The notes beneath the pieces are model-generated. The model did no database searches. It had not been told where the DNA came from and saw nothing but the letters and a program-made list of their open reading frames with translations. A program made the translations under genes and the position numbers. Below are positions 45,148 through 57,629 of a DNA stretch of 64,000 nucleotides, piece after piece. The stretch is from Primulina eburnea (lineage: Eukaryota; Streptophyta; Magnoliopsida; Lamiales; Gesneriaceae), in contig NC_133102.1 of the NCBI RefSeq assembly GCF_022965805.1, positions 4,906,885-4,970,884 of the forward strand, written 5' to 3'. Every line of letters begins with the position of its first letter. The first letter of the stretch is position 1.

Positions 45148-45998
45148 ATGGCCAATGCAAAATCTTTGATCATCACTGTTGCATGGCTACTCGTGGTAGC
45201 TTTCCTGGTCACTTGGACGAATGCAGCTAAGGTGCAGCAGGGCACGGTGCATCCCCAAGGTTAACTATATTGATTCTTCCTCCAATTTTTAACATCTCAC
45301 GGCTAAATTTGGTGTCATTTTCACAAAACATTTTTCACTTCCGGAAAATGGAACTAAATGGTACAATTTCATTTTGTTAAATTCCAATAAAAACACCTCA
45401 TTTCCACAAGACCCAACACTCAAAATATTATCATTGTTGGACCAAGTTATCATATGAAAGTGGTAGTTATGGTCATTTTCCATAGATAACATGCATCAAA
45501 CTTTTCTTTCTCGCAGACGCTAATCAAGGAGGCTTCCCACTTTTTCCTTATATTTTTTTTTAAAAAAAATTCTGCAACTTTTCAACTACATTCGAATATC
45601 ACATGCATACAAATTTCCCATATTTTGTGTATTCTAGCGTAAAACGTTATTTCGAAATCTTCTACAGTCGAAAAAAAAAACCCGAACGAAATATGATTTA
45701 ATATAATGAGTTGAATTGTTATTTATTAAATGATATATATCATATACATCATTAAATCTCACTTTCAGAACATAAAACAATACATCATCGAACTACATAT
45801 TATATCATTCATCTTCGAAAATTTTGAGGCCAAACACATTACCTCAATGTTAACACGTGCAAAAAATACGAACTCGGCGTTTAAAGTAAATTGTTTTTCT
45901 TTGTTCTTGGTTTTGAAGGCTGCCGATGCTGTTTGTTTGATTTCTCCCAGTCTCTGATCCGCTGTGCGAGAGTGTGCTGTGGAACAGATTGCTGCTAA
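45148..45998 (+). CDS. Small secreted cysteine-rich peptide, two exons, 63 aa
   Basis: Exon 1 (45148-45259) encodes a clear signal peptide (MANAKSLIITVAWLLVVAFL, then VTWTNA) and the start of the mature chain, AKVQQGTVHPQ. A 659-bp GT-AG intron follows. Exon 2 (45919-45998) adds the short Cys-rich tail ending in RVCCGTDCC and a stop. There are eight cysteines in the last 27 residues, in the pattern C-x-CC-x(10)-C-x(3)-CC-x(3)-CC, and none in the mature N-terminal part. A TATA box stands 70 bp upstream. The layout, a signal exon and a cysteine exon split in phase 1, is typical of plant secreted peptide genes (signals or defence). I do not recognise the family. Each exon alone is too short to show in a simple frame scan. 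Confidence 0.75.
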
Positions 45999-46472
45999 AC
46001 AACCTGCATCAGTGTGTTGCTGATATTATATGTTCCGTAACTGATGTAAAAGTTCAAAAGAACTAATTAAATTTCGTCAGCAGGATGAAATGTCTACTTT
46101 CTTTTTCCGGTCTGTTTCTAAAAATGAGTGTTCGATAAATTTTATCAGTAACTACTATATATATCATGTTCAATAGTTTGCATGTGTTCAAAGCATCAAA
46201 TGGACTCGATACTGATCAAATAGTTCTCACCAACTCGCCAAATAATTAAGCATTTCGAGAGCCTGTCTCACATAATAGATGTGCAACCTTTCACTTCTTA
46301 AAAATATGGATAGTCTTTCAAGGTAGTTGGGACTGGTTTTTAAAAGAGAGGAGAAAACCATTTTTTCAAAATTTACACTCAAAAGACCGGATAAACACAA
46401 TTATCTAATGAAAACAAATCTCAATGACTGAAAGAGTAGCAAGTATTTGTAGTAGAAATCCAACCTGGGAAT
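45999..46472. other. Convergent intergenic spacer
   Basis: 3' ends of the peptide gene (+) and the phosphofructokinase gene (-). No other feature seen. Confidence 0.6.
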
Positions 46473-49347
46473 TCATATTCCACTCACATCAGAGAATCTT
46501 ACAAAGTCAGGCTGATTGGTGACAGATCTAACCCAAGCCCACTTATGATTTTTAGTATCCACCCGATTCTTGGCCCGAGCCACCTCGTCCACTGGAATAT
46601 ACCCATAATTCCCATTAATTGGACCACAGACAAACCCCGTGTACCCAGCCATGGCACCGTGAATCGCTGAGTGTGCTAAAAGTGTACAATACAAATTATC
46701 AGTTGCATTAGCAGGAACAGCCCTTATCATATATGTGGGATCTATGTACTTGATGGTAATAAGCTCTTTCGGATGGTCCCTGCTCCACCAATTCTTTAAC
46801 TCGGATTTCAACCAACCACCTACATCCAAGAAAACCGGATTCCCAGATTCATCTTTCTCTTGTACATGAGATTGATCACCAGTTTTAGGTATGACATCCT
46901 GTCCAGCACCCTCAGCAACAACCAAAACTGCATGTCCATTATATTTGAGCCTACTTTCGATAAATTCAAGCAGCCCACCTTTTCCTTCCAAGTAAAAATC
47001 ATTTTCCGGGATCAAGCAGCAGTCAACGTCACGGCTACTTAAGGTTGCGTGAAGGACAATGTGCCCTGTGCTGCGTCCCATTAGCTTGACTAAGCCAATG
47101 CCATTTACGGCACTCTCGGCCTCTGTATGAGCTGCATTGATAGCTTGCTGTGCCATCTCCACTGCAGTTTGGAAACCAAAGGATCTATCGATAATGCCAA
47201 CATCATTGTCAACTGTTTTGGGAAGTCCAGCTACTGCAATGTTTAACTTTCTTTGCTTGATTTCCTTGCATATTTCGACCATCCCTCGCATAGTGCCATC
47301 TCCACCAATAATGTATAGCTGCATATTTGTCTATGTATTATGACGAGGACGACTAAAAAAGCCAAATAGAGCCACATCATTTAAAGAAGAGTTGCCAGTT
47401 CTAGTTTTAAATGAGATGTTTCTTAGAAAAGCTGGCCAAGGTATAAACCATGGTTCATGAGCATGTTAATGCAGGGGAAGAAGGGTGAGGCGAGTAGCAA
47501 CTCTATCTACATGAGCACAGAGGAAGAGGGAGTTTGGAGGGTTGGGTCACCTCTTCCAACTCTAGACAACTTTTAAGTTCCTTCATGAATTTTCTAAACC
47601 AGAGTTTTCATTCAACTTCCATAAATGATTTTGCACATGAAGTTTTAAAAAAAAAGAACATTCTAAATAAAAATGTGTTTAATATACATCTAAGATTTTG
47701 TAAGTACAATGCTAGCATCTAAAGTCTAAACCCTCCACAGGTGTAGGGTGGGTCATATTTCTTGCATCATGATCCTTGCGCAATATATTGCTACGCATAT
47801 TCGTAGATCGTGTTGGTTTATTGATATAACATGTAGATCTAGCTCGGGAGTGTGCTTAGCCCGGCCATCTGAGTTCACTACTAGTATCATGGTCTAATAA
47901 TATTACGTCTCAAACCCCTCATCATTCCTCAAAATCCAATTCAAATGATGTGGGACGATTGCATTTTCACTTTGTATTTTCCAAGCAATGCTTTGCATCT
48001 TACACTTAGTGGTGCATCTACTCAGCTCTATATTACCAGTGCAACGACTCTCAATTTTTGAAAGAATCCAACAAAAAAAAGTCATTTTCTAGAATTCTTC
48101 CTAAGCTTAGCAGTGAATTAACTGCTCGAATTAGGCCTATTCAAACCACCCCTGCATTCCAACTGAATTATTTAGAACTCTGTATCTCTTTCTTTTCCCC
48201 CATTCATTAGGATGCTTAATTACTAAATACCAATATACATGTCCTTACCAACAAAAAGATCACTGGTCTATCGAGGTAAATTCGATACGAACTCCTTGTG
48301 TTACCCCCGATGGGCTAAAATCTTTGTCAAAAAATCAATGTACTAAATCCACCTTAACTTGATAAAAATATCAACTTTCAAATATAATTTAGCACATAAA
48401 TCTTATCCACCACAAAAACAAATGATATGAATAATTTTCTATTCAAATCAAGTCTCAACTATTTTATTCGACAGCCCATAAATAAAATATATGAGCTAAT
48501 GTTTTAATGAATATTTAATACACCTATCGTCACAAGCACACAAGCCCAAATTAAATCCTATCATACCCGAACATTAAATGTAAACTAAATCAATCGACTA
48601 AACTTCAAATCGAGCCAAACTCAAATTTAAAAATTATTACTTTTCGAGCTTCATGCAACATAAAATTAAAACTGGGAAAAATACCAAATAGTATTCGATT
48701 GTGTTTGATCTGTTTGCATCCTAGATCAAATCAAAACAAAAAAAAAATGAGAGATTCACCTGGTTAAAGCCATGGTTTTGAATGGAATTCACTATCTGGT
48801 GAAGATCAAACCCACCTCTGGAAGTCTCAAGAACAGTTCCACCCTTCTTGTGCCAACCATGCACTATCTTCGGATTCAACTGCACCGGATCATAGGAATA
48901 AAAACCTCGGTACCCGGCCCTAATGCCGTAAATCTCGCGCACACCGTATTGCTCCCACAGCCCCACCACCAGCTCGCGGATCACCGTGTTCATCCCGGGG
49001 CACAAACCCCCGCACGTCACAATGGCGGCTCGAACCTGACCCGGATCGAAGTAAATGACCTTCCGAGGCCCGGCCCGGTGGTACGCCAGGTGGGGTTTCG
49101 GAGATGAGAACTCTCCGGAAAGATCGTGGAGGATGTGGCGGAGGATGACGTCGGAGTTGTTGATGTAGAATTCGGACACGGGGTGGAAGAAGGGGCTCTT
49201 GTCTAGTGGGTTGGGAAAGGTTTTGAGACCCGGAAGGTAGTCGGTGAGGTGGGGCAAGCACTGAAGCTTGATGCTCGGGATGGTCAAGTGGGTTTCATCC
49301 AGGTGGTTATTGGCGTCGGCGCCGGAGTCACTTGATGCGAAAGCCAT
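46473..49347 (-). CDS. ATP-dependent 6-phosphofructokinase, two exons, 477 aa
   Basis: Exons 49347-48760 and 47318-46473 are separated by a 1.44-kb intron. The junction is NHGFNQ then LYIIGGDGT, in phase. The enzyme phosphorylates fructose 6-phosphate to fructose 1,6-bisphosphate, the committed step of glycolysis. Motifs: GGLCPGMN (113-120), GGDGT (201-205, nucleotide binding), PKTVDNDV (229-236, with the catalytic Asp) and MGRSTGHI. The GGDGT form marks the ATP-using plant PFK group rather than pyrophosphate-dependent PFP. No plastid transit peptide is obvious, so it is probably cytosolic. Length and two-exon structure suit the PFK2-like group, from memory. Confidence 0.92.
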
Positions 49348-49451
49348 ACGTGCACAAACTTTTCGCTAGTGCGCAGTTGTTTCGGGAATGGGAAGCTGGA
49401 AGATCAACGGTTTTTATTATGCAAACACGTATAATAAATAGTACACACACT

Positions 49452-49459
<8 letters not shown>

Positions 49460-49493
<34 letters not shown>
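49460..49493. repeat. (TA)n microsatellite upstream of the phosphofructokinase gene
   Basis: About 17 TA units starting 113 bp before the start codon of the minus-strand PFK gene, next to a GT-rich stretch (49451-49459). Confidence 0.95.
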
Positions 49494-49494
<1 letters not shown>

Positions 49495-49973
49495 CACGGA
49501 GATTTACGGGAGTGGTGGCGGAATTGCATGGCGGCGGTCCGAGGAGGTGACAAGTGGGCATTACGTGGTGAAACATGGGAGGTGACATTTTAGTCCATTT
49601 TATTTATTATTCATTTATAAATTTGCTGTCGTGTCAAATTAAATATTATTACAGTTATTGACACGACAGCAAACTATGAAGTTGTTGTGTCGAATAAAAT
49701 ATTTATTCTGGAAGTTTTATTTTAATATTTAATACGCTAAGAAACAACTTTTGCTATTTATTTTATTATATTACAAATTTAACCCAATTTAATTATTTCT
49801 TAATTTTACAAAACTAAAACAGAAAATACATGTATGATTGTTCAACGAAAAAATATTATGAGAGTTGTTTTTGTTTTTTGCATGATTGTTTTATTTTGAC
49901 AGAGATACTTGTAAGTACATCCAAGTTAATGATTAAATTAAAAAAAAAAAGAAGGTTTGATCATCCATCAAGA
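49494..49973. other. Upstream region of the phosphofructokinase gene
   Basis: AT-rich. It includes an inverted pair near 49624-49675 (GACACGACAGCAAA and its complement TTTGCTGTCGTGTC). No gene. Confidence 0.6.
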
Positions 49974-50346
49974 CATGGGCGGATTTAGTGTAGGACGAAC
50001 GGGGTCACGGTCCTCCAAAAAATTTAAATTTTTTTTAGTATATATTAATTTTTTTTAAACTAAATATATAAACAGATATATATATATATATATATGGCCC
50101 TCCCAAAATGAATGATACGTCCACGTATCTCAGTGGCTAAAGCCAATTATAACGTTTACTCCACCCGATTTCGAAACCTGATTCCTCTTTTTTTTTTTTT
50201 TTGGCTTAGCGACGGTTGTGACGGAAACCGTCGCAAAATCCGCGACGGTTTCTTATAACCATCGCCATATAGCGACGGTTGTTGAGAAAACCGTCGCAAA
50301 ATAAACTAAGCGACCCCCCAGTGTCGAAATCCTAGATCCGCCCCTG
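49974..50346. mobile_element. hAT-type non-autonomous transposon (373 bp) with 8-bp target duplication
   Basis: The ends are CATGGGCGGATTTAG and, in reverse complement, CAGGGGCGGATCTAG. Both flanks carry CATCAAGA (49966-49973 and 50347-50354), a perfect 8-bp duplication. This combination is diagnostic of hAT elements. The interior has several GCGACGGTT/AACCGTCGC pairs near 50208-50300 able to fold into hairpins, and no open frame. Confidence 0.88.
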
Positions 50347-50412
50347 CATCAAGAGGCATCTTCATGTTCTGGAGACCTGACAATATATGATTTATTTTCG
50401 TTTTTTATGAAA

Positions 50413-50602
50413 AATATTAGACAAAAACTTATGTAAAATGGTCTAACGGACTATATTTTGTGAGTCAGATCTTTTATTTGGGTCATCTATGAAAAATATC
50501 ATTTTTATTTGCTAGAGTATTATTTTATATTGTGAATATCGGTAGGATTGACCTGTCACATAGATAAAGATTCGTGAGACCGTATCACAAGAGACCTACT
50601 CA
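50413..50602 (+). repeat. GTGAGACGG foldback repeat, copy 9
   Basis: Forward copy with a mutated left palindrome (GTAAAATGGTCTAACGG). The interior and the right end (GTGAGACCGTATCAC) are recognisable. Confidence 0.82.
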
Positions 50603-51823
50603 AAGTATTAATGTTGACAGTGTTAATATAATAAAATTTGATGTCAAGTTATCATCTTCCAAAAGCTTGAACTCAACCGATGAAATATGCTGCGGCAATG
50701 ATCCGTTAATTAATGAACGAAGAAAATTCAATTAGTTTCTCGTTTAATAATATGCTTAGTTGTTATTATAAAAGATAATGCGATTACGCGTGTCATAAAT
50801 ATTTGTAATTAGTTTTTTTTTTTTTTTTTTTTTTCCGACTGAGATAATGGGCTTACTACAAATGTAATAAAATAAAATTAAAATTTTGAAACTTTTACGA
50901 AATAGGAAATTGATTGATTAAATCATAAAAGAAAATGAAATGGTCGTTATTTAATGGGGTCATTAAAATATATAGTATTTGAAATGGGGGAAACTCGAAT
51001 CAGACTTGTTTATATATAGTACATTCAATCTTTTTTGCAAGAAAGTATATAAAACTTATAATAATTTTTGGGTCGAGTTTTATTACTTTGTCGAGTTTGA
51101 ATTTGAAATGAGTTTGGATGGAGTTTGAGTTGAGTTTTTTTTATATTTTGATTGAGTTTTTTTATCACTGAGTCGAATTTTCATTTTTGAATCAAGTTTG
51201 GGTTGATTTTTCATTTAGATGGAATTGGGATTGAGTTTTTCATTGGAATGAAATTAGGGTTGGGTTTTTTATATTTTAATTGAGTTTTCATTTAGTAGAG
51301 TTTGGTTTTTTTATTTAATTGGAGTTTGAGATAACCTTTATACGTGTTCGATTTTTTTTTTTTTAAAGTTCAATTTTAATATGGTCGAAATTATTTTTTT
51401 ATTGAATTATAACAAGATTCAATTTTTCTCATTTTCCCTTGTTTAACGGTGAATTTTCGAAAACGGGAGATAGATGACAGATCACTGAGCAGCGTCCAAC
51501 CCAACTCACATCCACATCAAGAAATATGTGAGCTTTTTCAATAGAATTTATCTCCTTCATACATCTGGTCTGCTTTTTTTAACCGGAGTTTTCCAGATTC
51601 AAAAGCTTGTTTCTTTTTCTGATTCATTAGTTTTCGACCGTGTGGTTTGTGGGTTGTTTCCCTTCCTATGGATACACTCTGTTTACCGACACTATAACCA
51701 AGATTTACCAATTTTCTGGGTTTTTTGGTGTGAAAATCCAGGCATATATATATATTTACAGATTTGGTTTTGAATCTTTGAATTTTGTCAGTTGGAGAGT
51801 GAGATTGGGGAAGAGCTAACAGG
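50603..51823. other. Intergenic DNA and leader of the GAUT gene
   Basis: A T-rich, low-complexity stretch at about 51060-51360 is made of repeated GAGTTTGA/GAGTTTTT-like words. The leader of the GAUT transcript probably occupies the last 300 bp. No other gene. Confidence 0.55.
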
Positions 51824-54800
51824 ATGAAGATGGAGTTTAGAAAATCAGTGATATTCTTTCTGTTGGTGACGGTTCTTGCCCCTATTGTTCTTTACACCGA
51901 CACTCTCGGTGCTTATTTCACCGACTCTTCTTGTAATGTCCCCTTTTCTTCTTACTATTATTGCTTTGTTTGCTTTCTTTTGTTATTTTTTTTCTTGAAG
52001 AATGACTTGAATTGTTAATTTTCTTTATATCTTTAATTTTGGTTTTATGGTTTGATTGATTGGAGTTTTCTTTTGCTTGCTATACAGCTAGAAATGAATT
52101 TGTGGGAGATGCTTCAGCATTTGTAAGTCTTTATTAGCTACTCGTTTGTATTTCGAAAATTTTCCTTGAATTTTTTTTCTTTTATGGGGAGAATTCATAT
52201 CTTGGAAATTTTCCGTTTGCAGCCATTTTCTGGTGATGTCAGGCCTTTAAATGTGCTACCTCAGGTATAGATTTCTTGAATTTCAGTTCTCCTATTTGGG
52301 TTTAAGTTTTTATGGAATTTTTGAACTTTTGTTATTCTGTTTTTCTGTAATGGTTATTTCCATTATAGGAGTCTTCTACCACACTGAAAGAACCAACGGG
52401 CATAGTTTATTCTGAAAATTCAGTCGAATCCGGCTCGAATTACTCAAACCCTGCATCTGGAGAAAGCACCCGAATTACAAGACAGCTGACTGGAGGTTTT
52501 TTGTTACACAATTGTTAAATTTTTTAATCTTTTTTTAATCATTTTTTGTTGTATAATTCATTTTTTTACTGAAATGATATAGAATCAGTGGAGGACCAAA
52601 CTACCAATTCTCTCACTTTGAGCAGCAGTGAAGGTAACCAGCAGTCTGATGAGAATCCAATTAGACAGGTGATTTATACAGCCAAAGAGGCAGCGATGGG
52701 TGAAGAAATTTCAAAAGAAAGTGGATCGGTCAAGCTTATTGGAAAGAGGGGAGCAAATACTGATGTGAAGGAAGAAAATGATCAACCTCGTTTTGAGGGG
52801 ACATCAGAGAGTGTCTCCGATAAAAAGGTCAGATTATGACTAAACTTCTGCTTCAAAAAGTCATTCTATCATGGTTTTATATATAACATTTCCATTTTAT
52901 CTTGTTTATTGCATCTGAAATGTGGATGTTATCTCATTTTCTCATCTTAATCCTAGAAGGATTTGAGTTTGACATTTGATTCTTTTAGGAATCATAGGTT
53001 ATCCAAAACATGAGTTTTGTTGCTTATTGTTGCATTCTTACTTTCCATATACCATTGTAAAACTAGGTGGAATATGAAAAATAGTTAACCTTGAACATCT
53101 GTTGATGCACGTGAAATATGCATCTTAGAAGCATGAGACGTTGTTCCTGGGCATGAAACCAAGAACTATGAAAGTTTTGTCTATTCTAGTTCATTGTTAT
53201 CACTCTGTGCTAAGCGTATACAATGCATTATCTAAAACCCATCACTTGATGTCTTTGTTCTTCTTCTAGGAAATTAAACGTGAGCAACAGTCTTCTGAAT
53301 TGTCTAGCAAAGATACTGGAAGAGTACAAATGATGGCTAGAACAGAGAAACAGAATGGACAAACAGTTTTTCCGGACGCCCTTGTTCTTCAGCTCAAGGA
53401 CCAACTCATCCGTGCAAAGCTTTATCTCTCTCTCTCAGGAACTCGAAACATTCCCCAATTTATAAGGGAGCTCCGACTGCGTATGAAGGAAGTTCAACGA
53501 GTACTTGGTGATGCCACCAAGGATTCTGAGCTTCCCAGAAAGTCAGTTTATTATTTTGGTGTGCATAAGATTTAATTGGTTGCAGAATTTTGTTAATATA
53601 TGTGTGTGTGTGTGTTATGATTATGATATGTCTTTGATATGATGAAATGGGGATTTAGATACGGGAATAATTTCTGCTATTTTTATAGTATCTTATTGAT
53701 ATCAAATATGATCTCGAATAATCAAAAGTATTATTCGATTTCAACATAATTTGGTCTTCAAATTTCTAGAGAAAATTACATGTTTCTCTGTATCTCGTTT
53801 GTTTCTGATTCACTTGTAGTGCTAACGAGAGATTGAGAGCAATGGAGCAAACATTACTGAAAGGGAAACAAATACAAGATGATTGTGCTGCCGTAATAAA
53901 GAAACTTCGTGCTATGCTTCATTTAGCTGAGGAGCAGCTTCGAGTCCACAAGAAACAAGAGTTGTTTTTGACACACTTGACTGCGAAAACAATGCCTAAA
54001 GGGCTTCACTGTCTTCCCTTACGCCTCACAACAGATTATTTCATGTTGAACTCTTCTGAACAACAATTCCCAAATGAGGAAAAATTTGCTGATCCCAAGT
54101 TATACCACTATGCCTTATTTTCGGACAACATATTGGCTGCTGCAGTTGTTGTGAACTCAACTATTACTCATGCCAAGGTAAAGAACGATCATATCTTTTT
54201 GTGTGAGCAATAGGAAAGCTGAAGCATCTGAAATGGCGGTATTATTACCAAGTCTATTAATTTTGACACTCTTTTGCAATCTTATTAGATCTTGTTCTCC
54301 TAAGCAATCTTATTAGATCTTGTTAGAAACCTCTAGTATAGGGGCTAGATTAGTTGGGAAATTGACCAAAAATAATTTTATATTTTAGCTGATCTTTCCA
54401 ATCTTGAAGTGAATTTTGTGATTCTGTCTGGGCAGGATCCTTCGAAACATGTCTTTCATGTGGTCACCGACAGGCTCAATTATGCTGCAATGAAAATGTG
54501 GTTTTTGGCCAACCTTCCAGGGAAAGCTACGATACAGGTTCAGAATGTAGAGGAATTCACGTGGTTAAATTCAAGTTACAGTCCAGTTCTTAGGCAGTTG
54601 GGTTCTCCATCCATGATTGATTATTATTTTAAGAATCAACGGACTGAATCTGATTCAAACATGAAGTTTAGAAACCCCAAGTACCTCTCAATTATGAACC
54701 ATCTTCGCTTTTACCTACCAGAAATCTTTCCAAAGCTGGATAAGATTTTGTTCTTAGATGATGATATTGTGGTTCAAAAGGATCTCACCGGCCTCTGGTC

Positions 54801-55457
54801 CCTAGATCTAAAGGGGAAGGTCATTGGAGTGGTTGAAACGTGTGGAGAAAGCTTTCATCGGTTTGACCGGTATCTCAACTTTTCAAATCCCATTATTTCA
54901 AAAAACTTTGATCCTCATGCTTGTGGTTGGGCTTTTGGGATGAATATCTTCGATCTGAAGGAGTGGAAGAAACAAAATATCACTGAGGTGTACCACAAAT
55001 GGCAGAACCTGGTAAGATGCAAAATACATTTTTTCTTGAGCCTGAATGGTTAATGCTTTGTTTTTAACTTTCTCCAAGATCTTGCAACATACTTATCTTC
55101 CTGTGCTTATTACTCTCATCAGTCTGTAAGATAAATACTCGGTTTCTTAATATTTAAGCTCAAGTGCTTTTCATTGCTCAGAATCATGACAGACTGCTGT
55201 GGAAACTTGGGACCCTACCACCTGGTTTGATTACATTTTGGAATCGAACTTATCCTCTCGATAAATTTTGGCATGTCTTGGGTCTTGGCTATAATCCAAA
55301 TGTCTCTCAAAAAGATGTCGAGCGTGCAGCGGTCATACATTATAATGGCAACTTGAAACCATGGCTCGAGATTGGCATACTAAAGTTCCGTAACTATTGG
55401 GAAAAGTATGTTGACTATGATCACTTGTATTTACGAGAATGCAACATAGCTCCATAG
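51824..55457 (+). CDS. GAUT4: Galacturonosyltransferase 4-like (GAUT, GT8 family), nine exons
   Basis: Exons: 51824-51932, 52088-52122, 52223-52264, 52369-52495, 52583-52827, 53270-53541, 53821-54177, 54435-55011, 55182-55457. They total 679 residues. A short cytosolic tail and signal-anchor helix (VIFFLLVTVLAPIVLYTD) mark a type II Golgi protein. A variable stem is followed by the GAUT coiled segment (LKDQLIRAKLYLSL). The GT8 catalytic domain follows, with KILFLDDDIVVQKDL (metal-binding DDD near residue 502) and the C-terminal HYNGNLKPW motif (near 640). GAUTs add galacturonic acid to homogalacturonan in pectin synthesis. The N-terminus and stem fit GAUT4 better than GAUT1, and GAUT3 is the alternative. 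Exons 2 and 3 are only 35 and 42 bp. Confidence 0.9.
53600..53615. repeat. (TG)n microsatellite in a GAUT intron
   Basis: About eight TG units. Confidence 0.9.
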
Positions 55458-57083
55458 ATGCCATTCTTGAATTCTCCCGCAGATAAAGGTCCTGGATGGT
55501 AGTTTCTAGCATGGTATACTAGCTTGGAAATTGTTTTACGCAATTGTTTTGTTTCTTGATTGTTGGTGCAGAACTGCTGAAATGCACATGTATATGCAAA
55601 AGTCCCAAAGCATTATTTTCTTTTTACCATTCGATTTTGTTCAATCCCACCTTGTGACCGTGTACTTCCATTAGTGATACGTTTTCTTGCGTTATTTTTT
55701 TTTTTTTGTTTTTGGCTCCGAGTCATTGTATCTTTGTATATTTCGTCTACTTTTCACAAGTGATTGTAATAATATCTCAAACCCGTGATCTTGATTCTGA
55801 TATCAATTATAAAATGAGCGCATACATCTTAAGTTTTGTAGTGAGGGATTGTTACATATGTAATTGTTTATTTACCAATTACCTACAATAATCACTTAAG
55901 TTGCTGATTTTGTTTTGAAACGAATTACATGTATGTGTGGCTAGGCTACCAACGTTTTTCGTAAATTTTCCATTTCAAAATGTGTCATGTTTTCTCATAT
56001 ATAAATATATAATAAAGACATTACCTTTTTCTTAATTAAACCAAGAAACTTTATTAAAGTTTTTGTCAAATATCCCTTCATAAATGTAGTCTTATAACTA
56101 TATTAAACTAAGAATATTTAGCGAAATTCCAAAAGATTTGTTCACAAATACGGATGGTGAGTGTGACGTCGCTATCAAATAATTGCCCGACCAAAAAAAT
56201 GTTTAGTTTTTTTCCCCTTGTACGTGCTACTTATGCTATATTATATTATTTAATAAAAAAAATCCCCTTAATTTTGGTATTTTAAGCATGTGGAGGAAAA
56301 TATCTCATCATCTTTGACGTTTGATATAGCATTGGCTCTAGTTGTGTCACACTGTCATATCAATATACATTATCAAATATGAAAAATATATTATTAAAAC
56401 TGAAATGAAAAACATATATTATCATAATCGCAAAAACGTAATATATTACATCAAAATATAAGAAAAAATTATAATATTAGTCATGTATATTTGTTTCTCT
56501 ATGATTTTGATCTTTTACATTCACAAATTTTTAGTCTTGATTTACTAGTCATTTTTTTAATGAGACGTTTGACATGAAACTGATGTGGTTCTTGCGATAT
56601 ATGACTAAAACTGAAATAGAAAAACATAAATTATCATAATCGCAAAAAAAATTCACATGAATCGTTTATAGACAACACTTGAGAGATTAGCTATAAATAA
56701 ATATTCCTCAGTTGTTTCATTATGGGACTGGTACTAATGCTATAGCTAATATGAGCAGACAAAGGTGATTGAGAATGTAATAACAAATGGCAAACTATTC
56801 AAATTCTTCACTCTCCTCCAAAATAGACCAAAAAGAAAAGAGAGAGAATTCTTTCTTTCAAAGTGAAATTCAAAAATCACACCATTATATACGATCGAGA
56901 CAACATCATGCATGCACATGGCTGTGATCAACCTCCGTTTTCCATAAATGCTTCCATTATTCCACGTGAATAACTGTTCATGTCCACCATATTTATCGTA
57001 TAGTTTCATCAGATTTCCACCATAAAACCACCCCAAGAATTATGGACTAATCAACCACAGAATTTAAAAAACAAAAATCCAAA
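55458..57083. other. Intergenic DNA between the GAUT and PMEI genes
   Basis: 3' UTR, then AT-rich spacer with no gene recognised. A possible TATA box (TTATATAC, 56884-56891) lies about 195 bp before the PMEI start codon. Confidence 0.55.
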
Positions 57084-57629
57084 ATGGCCCTCTTCACCCT
57101 CTTCATCCTTGCCTGCATAGCTTCACCCCTCCTCCACTCCAACTCAGCAACCGCCACCGCAGCTTCTTCTGCACTAGTCAACCGTGTATGCGATTTAACA
57201 ACATACGGCGCCTTCTGCCACGCCCTACTAGACCCCTTCAACAGTACCACTGACCCATATGAGCTCGCCAACATAGTCTTTGGCTTCACGTATTACAATG
57301 CAACCAGCACCAAAGACTACATTCACTTGTGGCTTAGGTCGAACGGAAACAACACGAAACCGGACATGAGAGACGGTATGCTGGAATGCGAAGGCTACTA
57401 TAAACAGGCTATCAGGGCGCTTCAAAAGGTGTCTAAAGATTTAGAAAAGAGAGATTCTAAAAGGCTGGGAGAGTTGGCGACGTATTTAGAGGAAGGTGGA
57501 TTGGGTTGTAAAGTGGCTTTCATGCATGGATATCCAGACGCCATCATAGCCATGAAGAACCAGAACTTCATTATTCTTGCTGATTTTTGTGTCATTGTTT
57601 CTGAACTTTTCGCACCCATCGTGAAATGA
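57084..57629 (+). CDS. Plant invertase / pectin methylesterase inhibitor (PMEI) family protein, 181 aa
   Basis: An intronless frame with a signal peptide (MALFTLFILACIASPLL, cleaved near residue 21-28). Mature features fit the PMEI four-helix fold: a first disulfide pair in VCDLTTYGAFCHALL, and a second Cys pair in MLECEGYYKQAIRALQ (the conserved C...Y..A..L helix) and LGCKVAFMHG. It would act in the apoplast, blocking pectin methylesterase or acid invertase. The sequence alone does not separate the two targets. Length matches the family. Confidence 0.87.
   Translation: MALFTLFILACIASPLLHSNSATATAASSALVNRVCDLTTYGAFCHALLDPFNSTTDPYELANIVFGFTYYNATSTKDYIHLWLRSNGNNTKPDMRDGMLECEGYYKQAIRALQKVSKDLEKRDSKRLGELATYLEEGGLGCKVAFMHGYPDAIIAMKNQNFIILADFCVIVSELFAPIVK

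Noticed and set aside
51060..51360. GAGTTT-rich stretch as a possible satellite
   Set aside because: Irregular spacing and composition; simple low-complexity sequence is the better reading.
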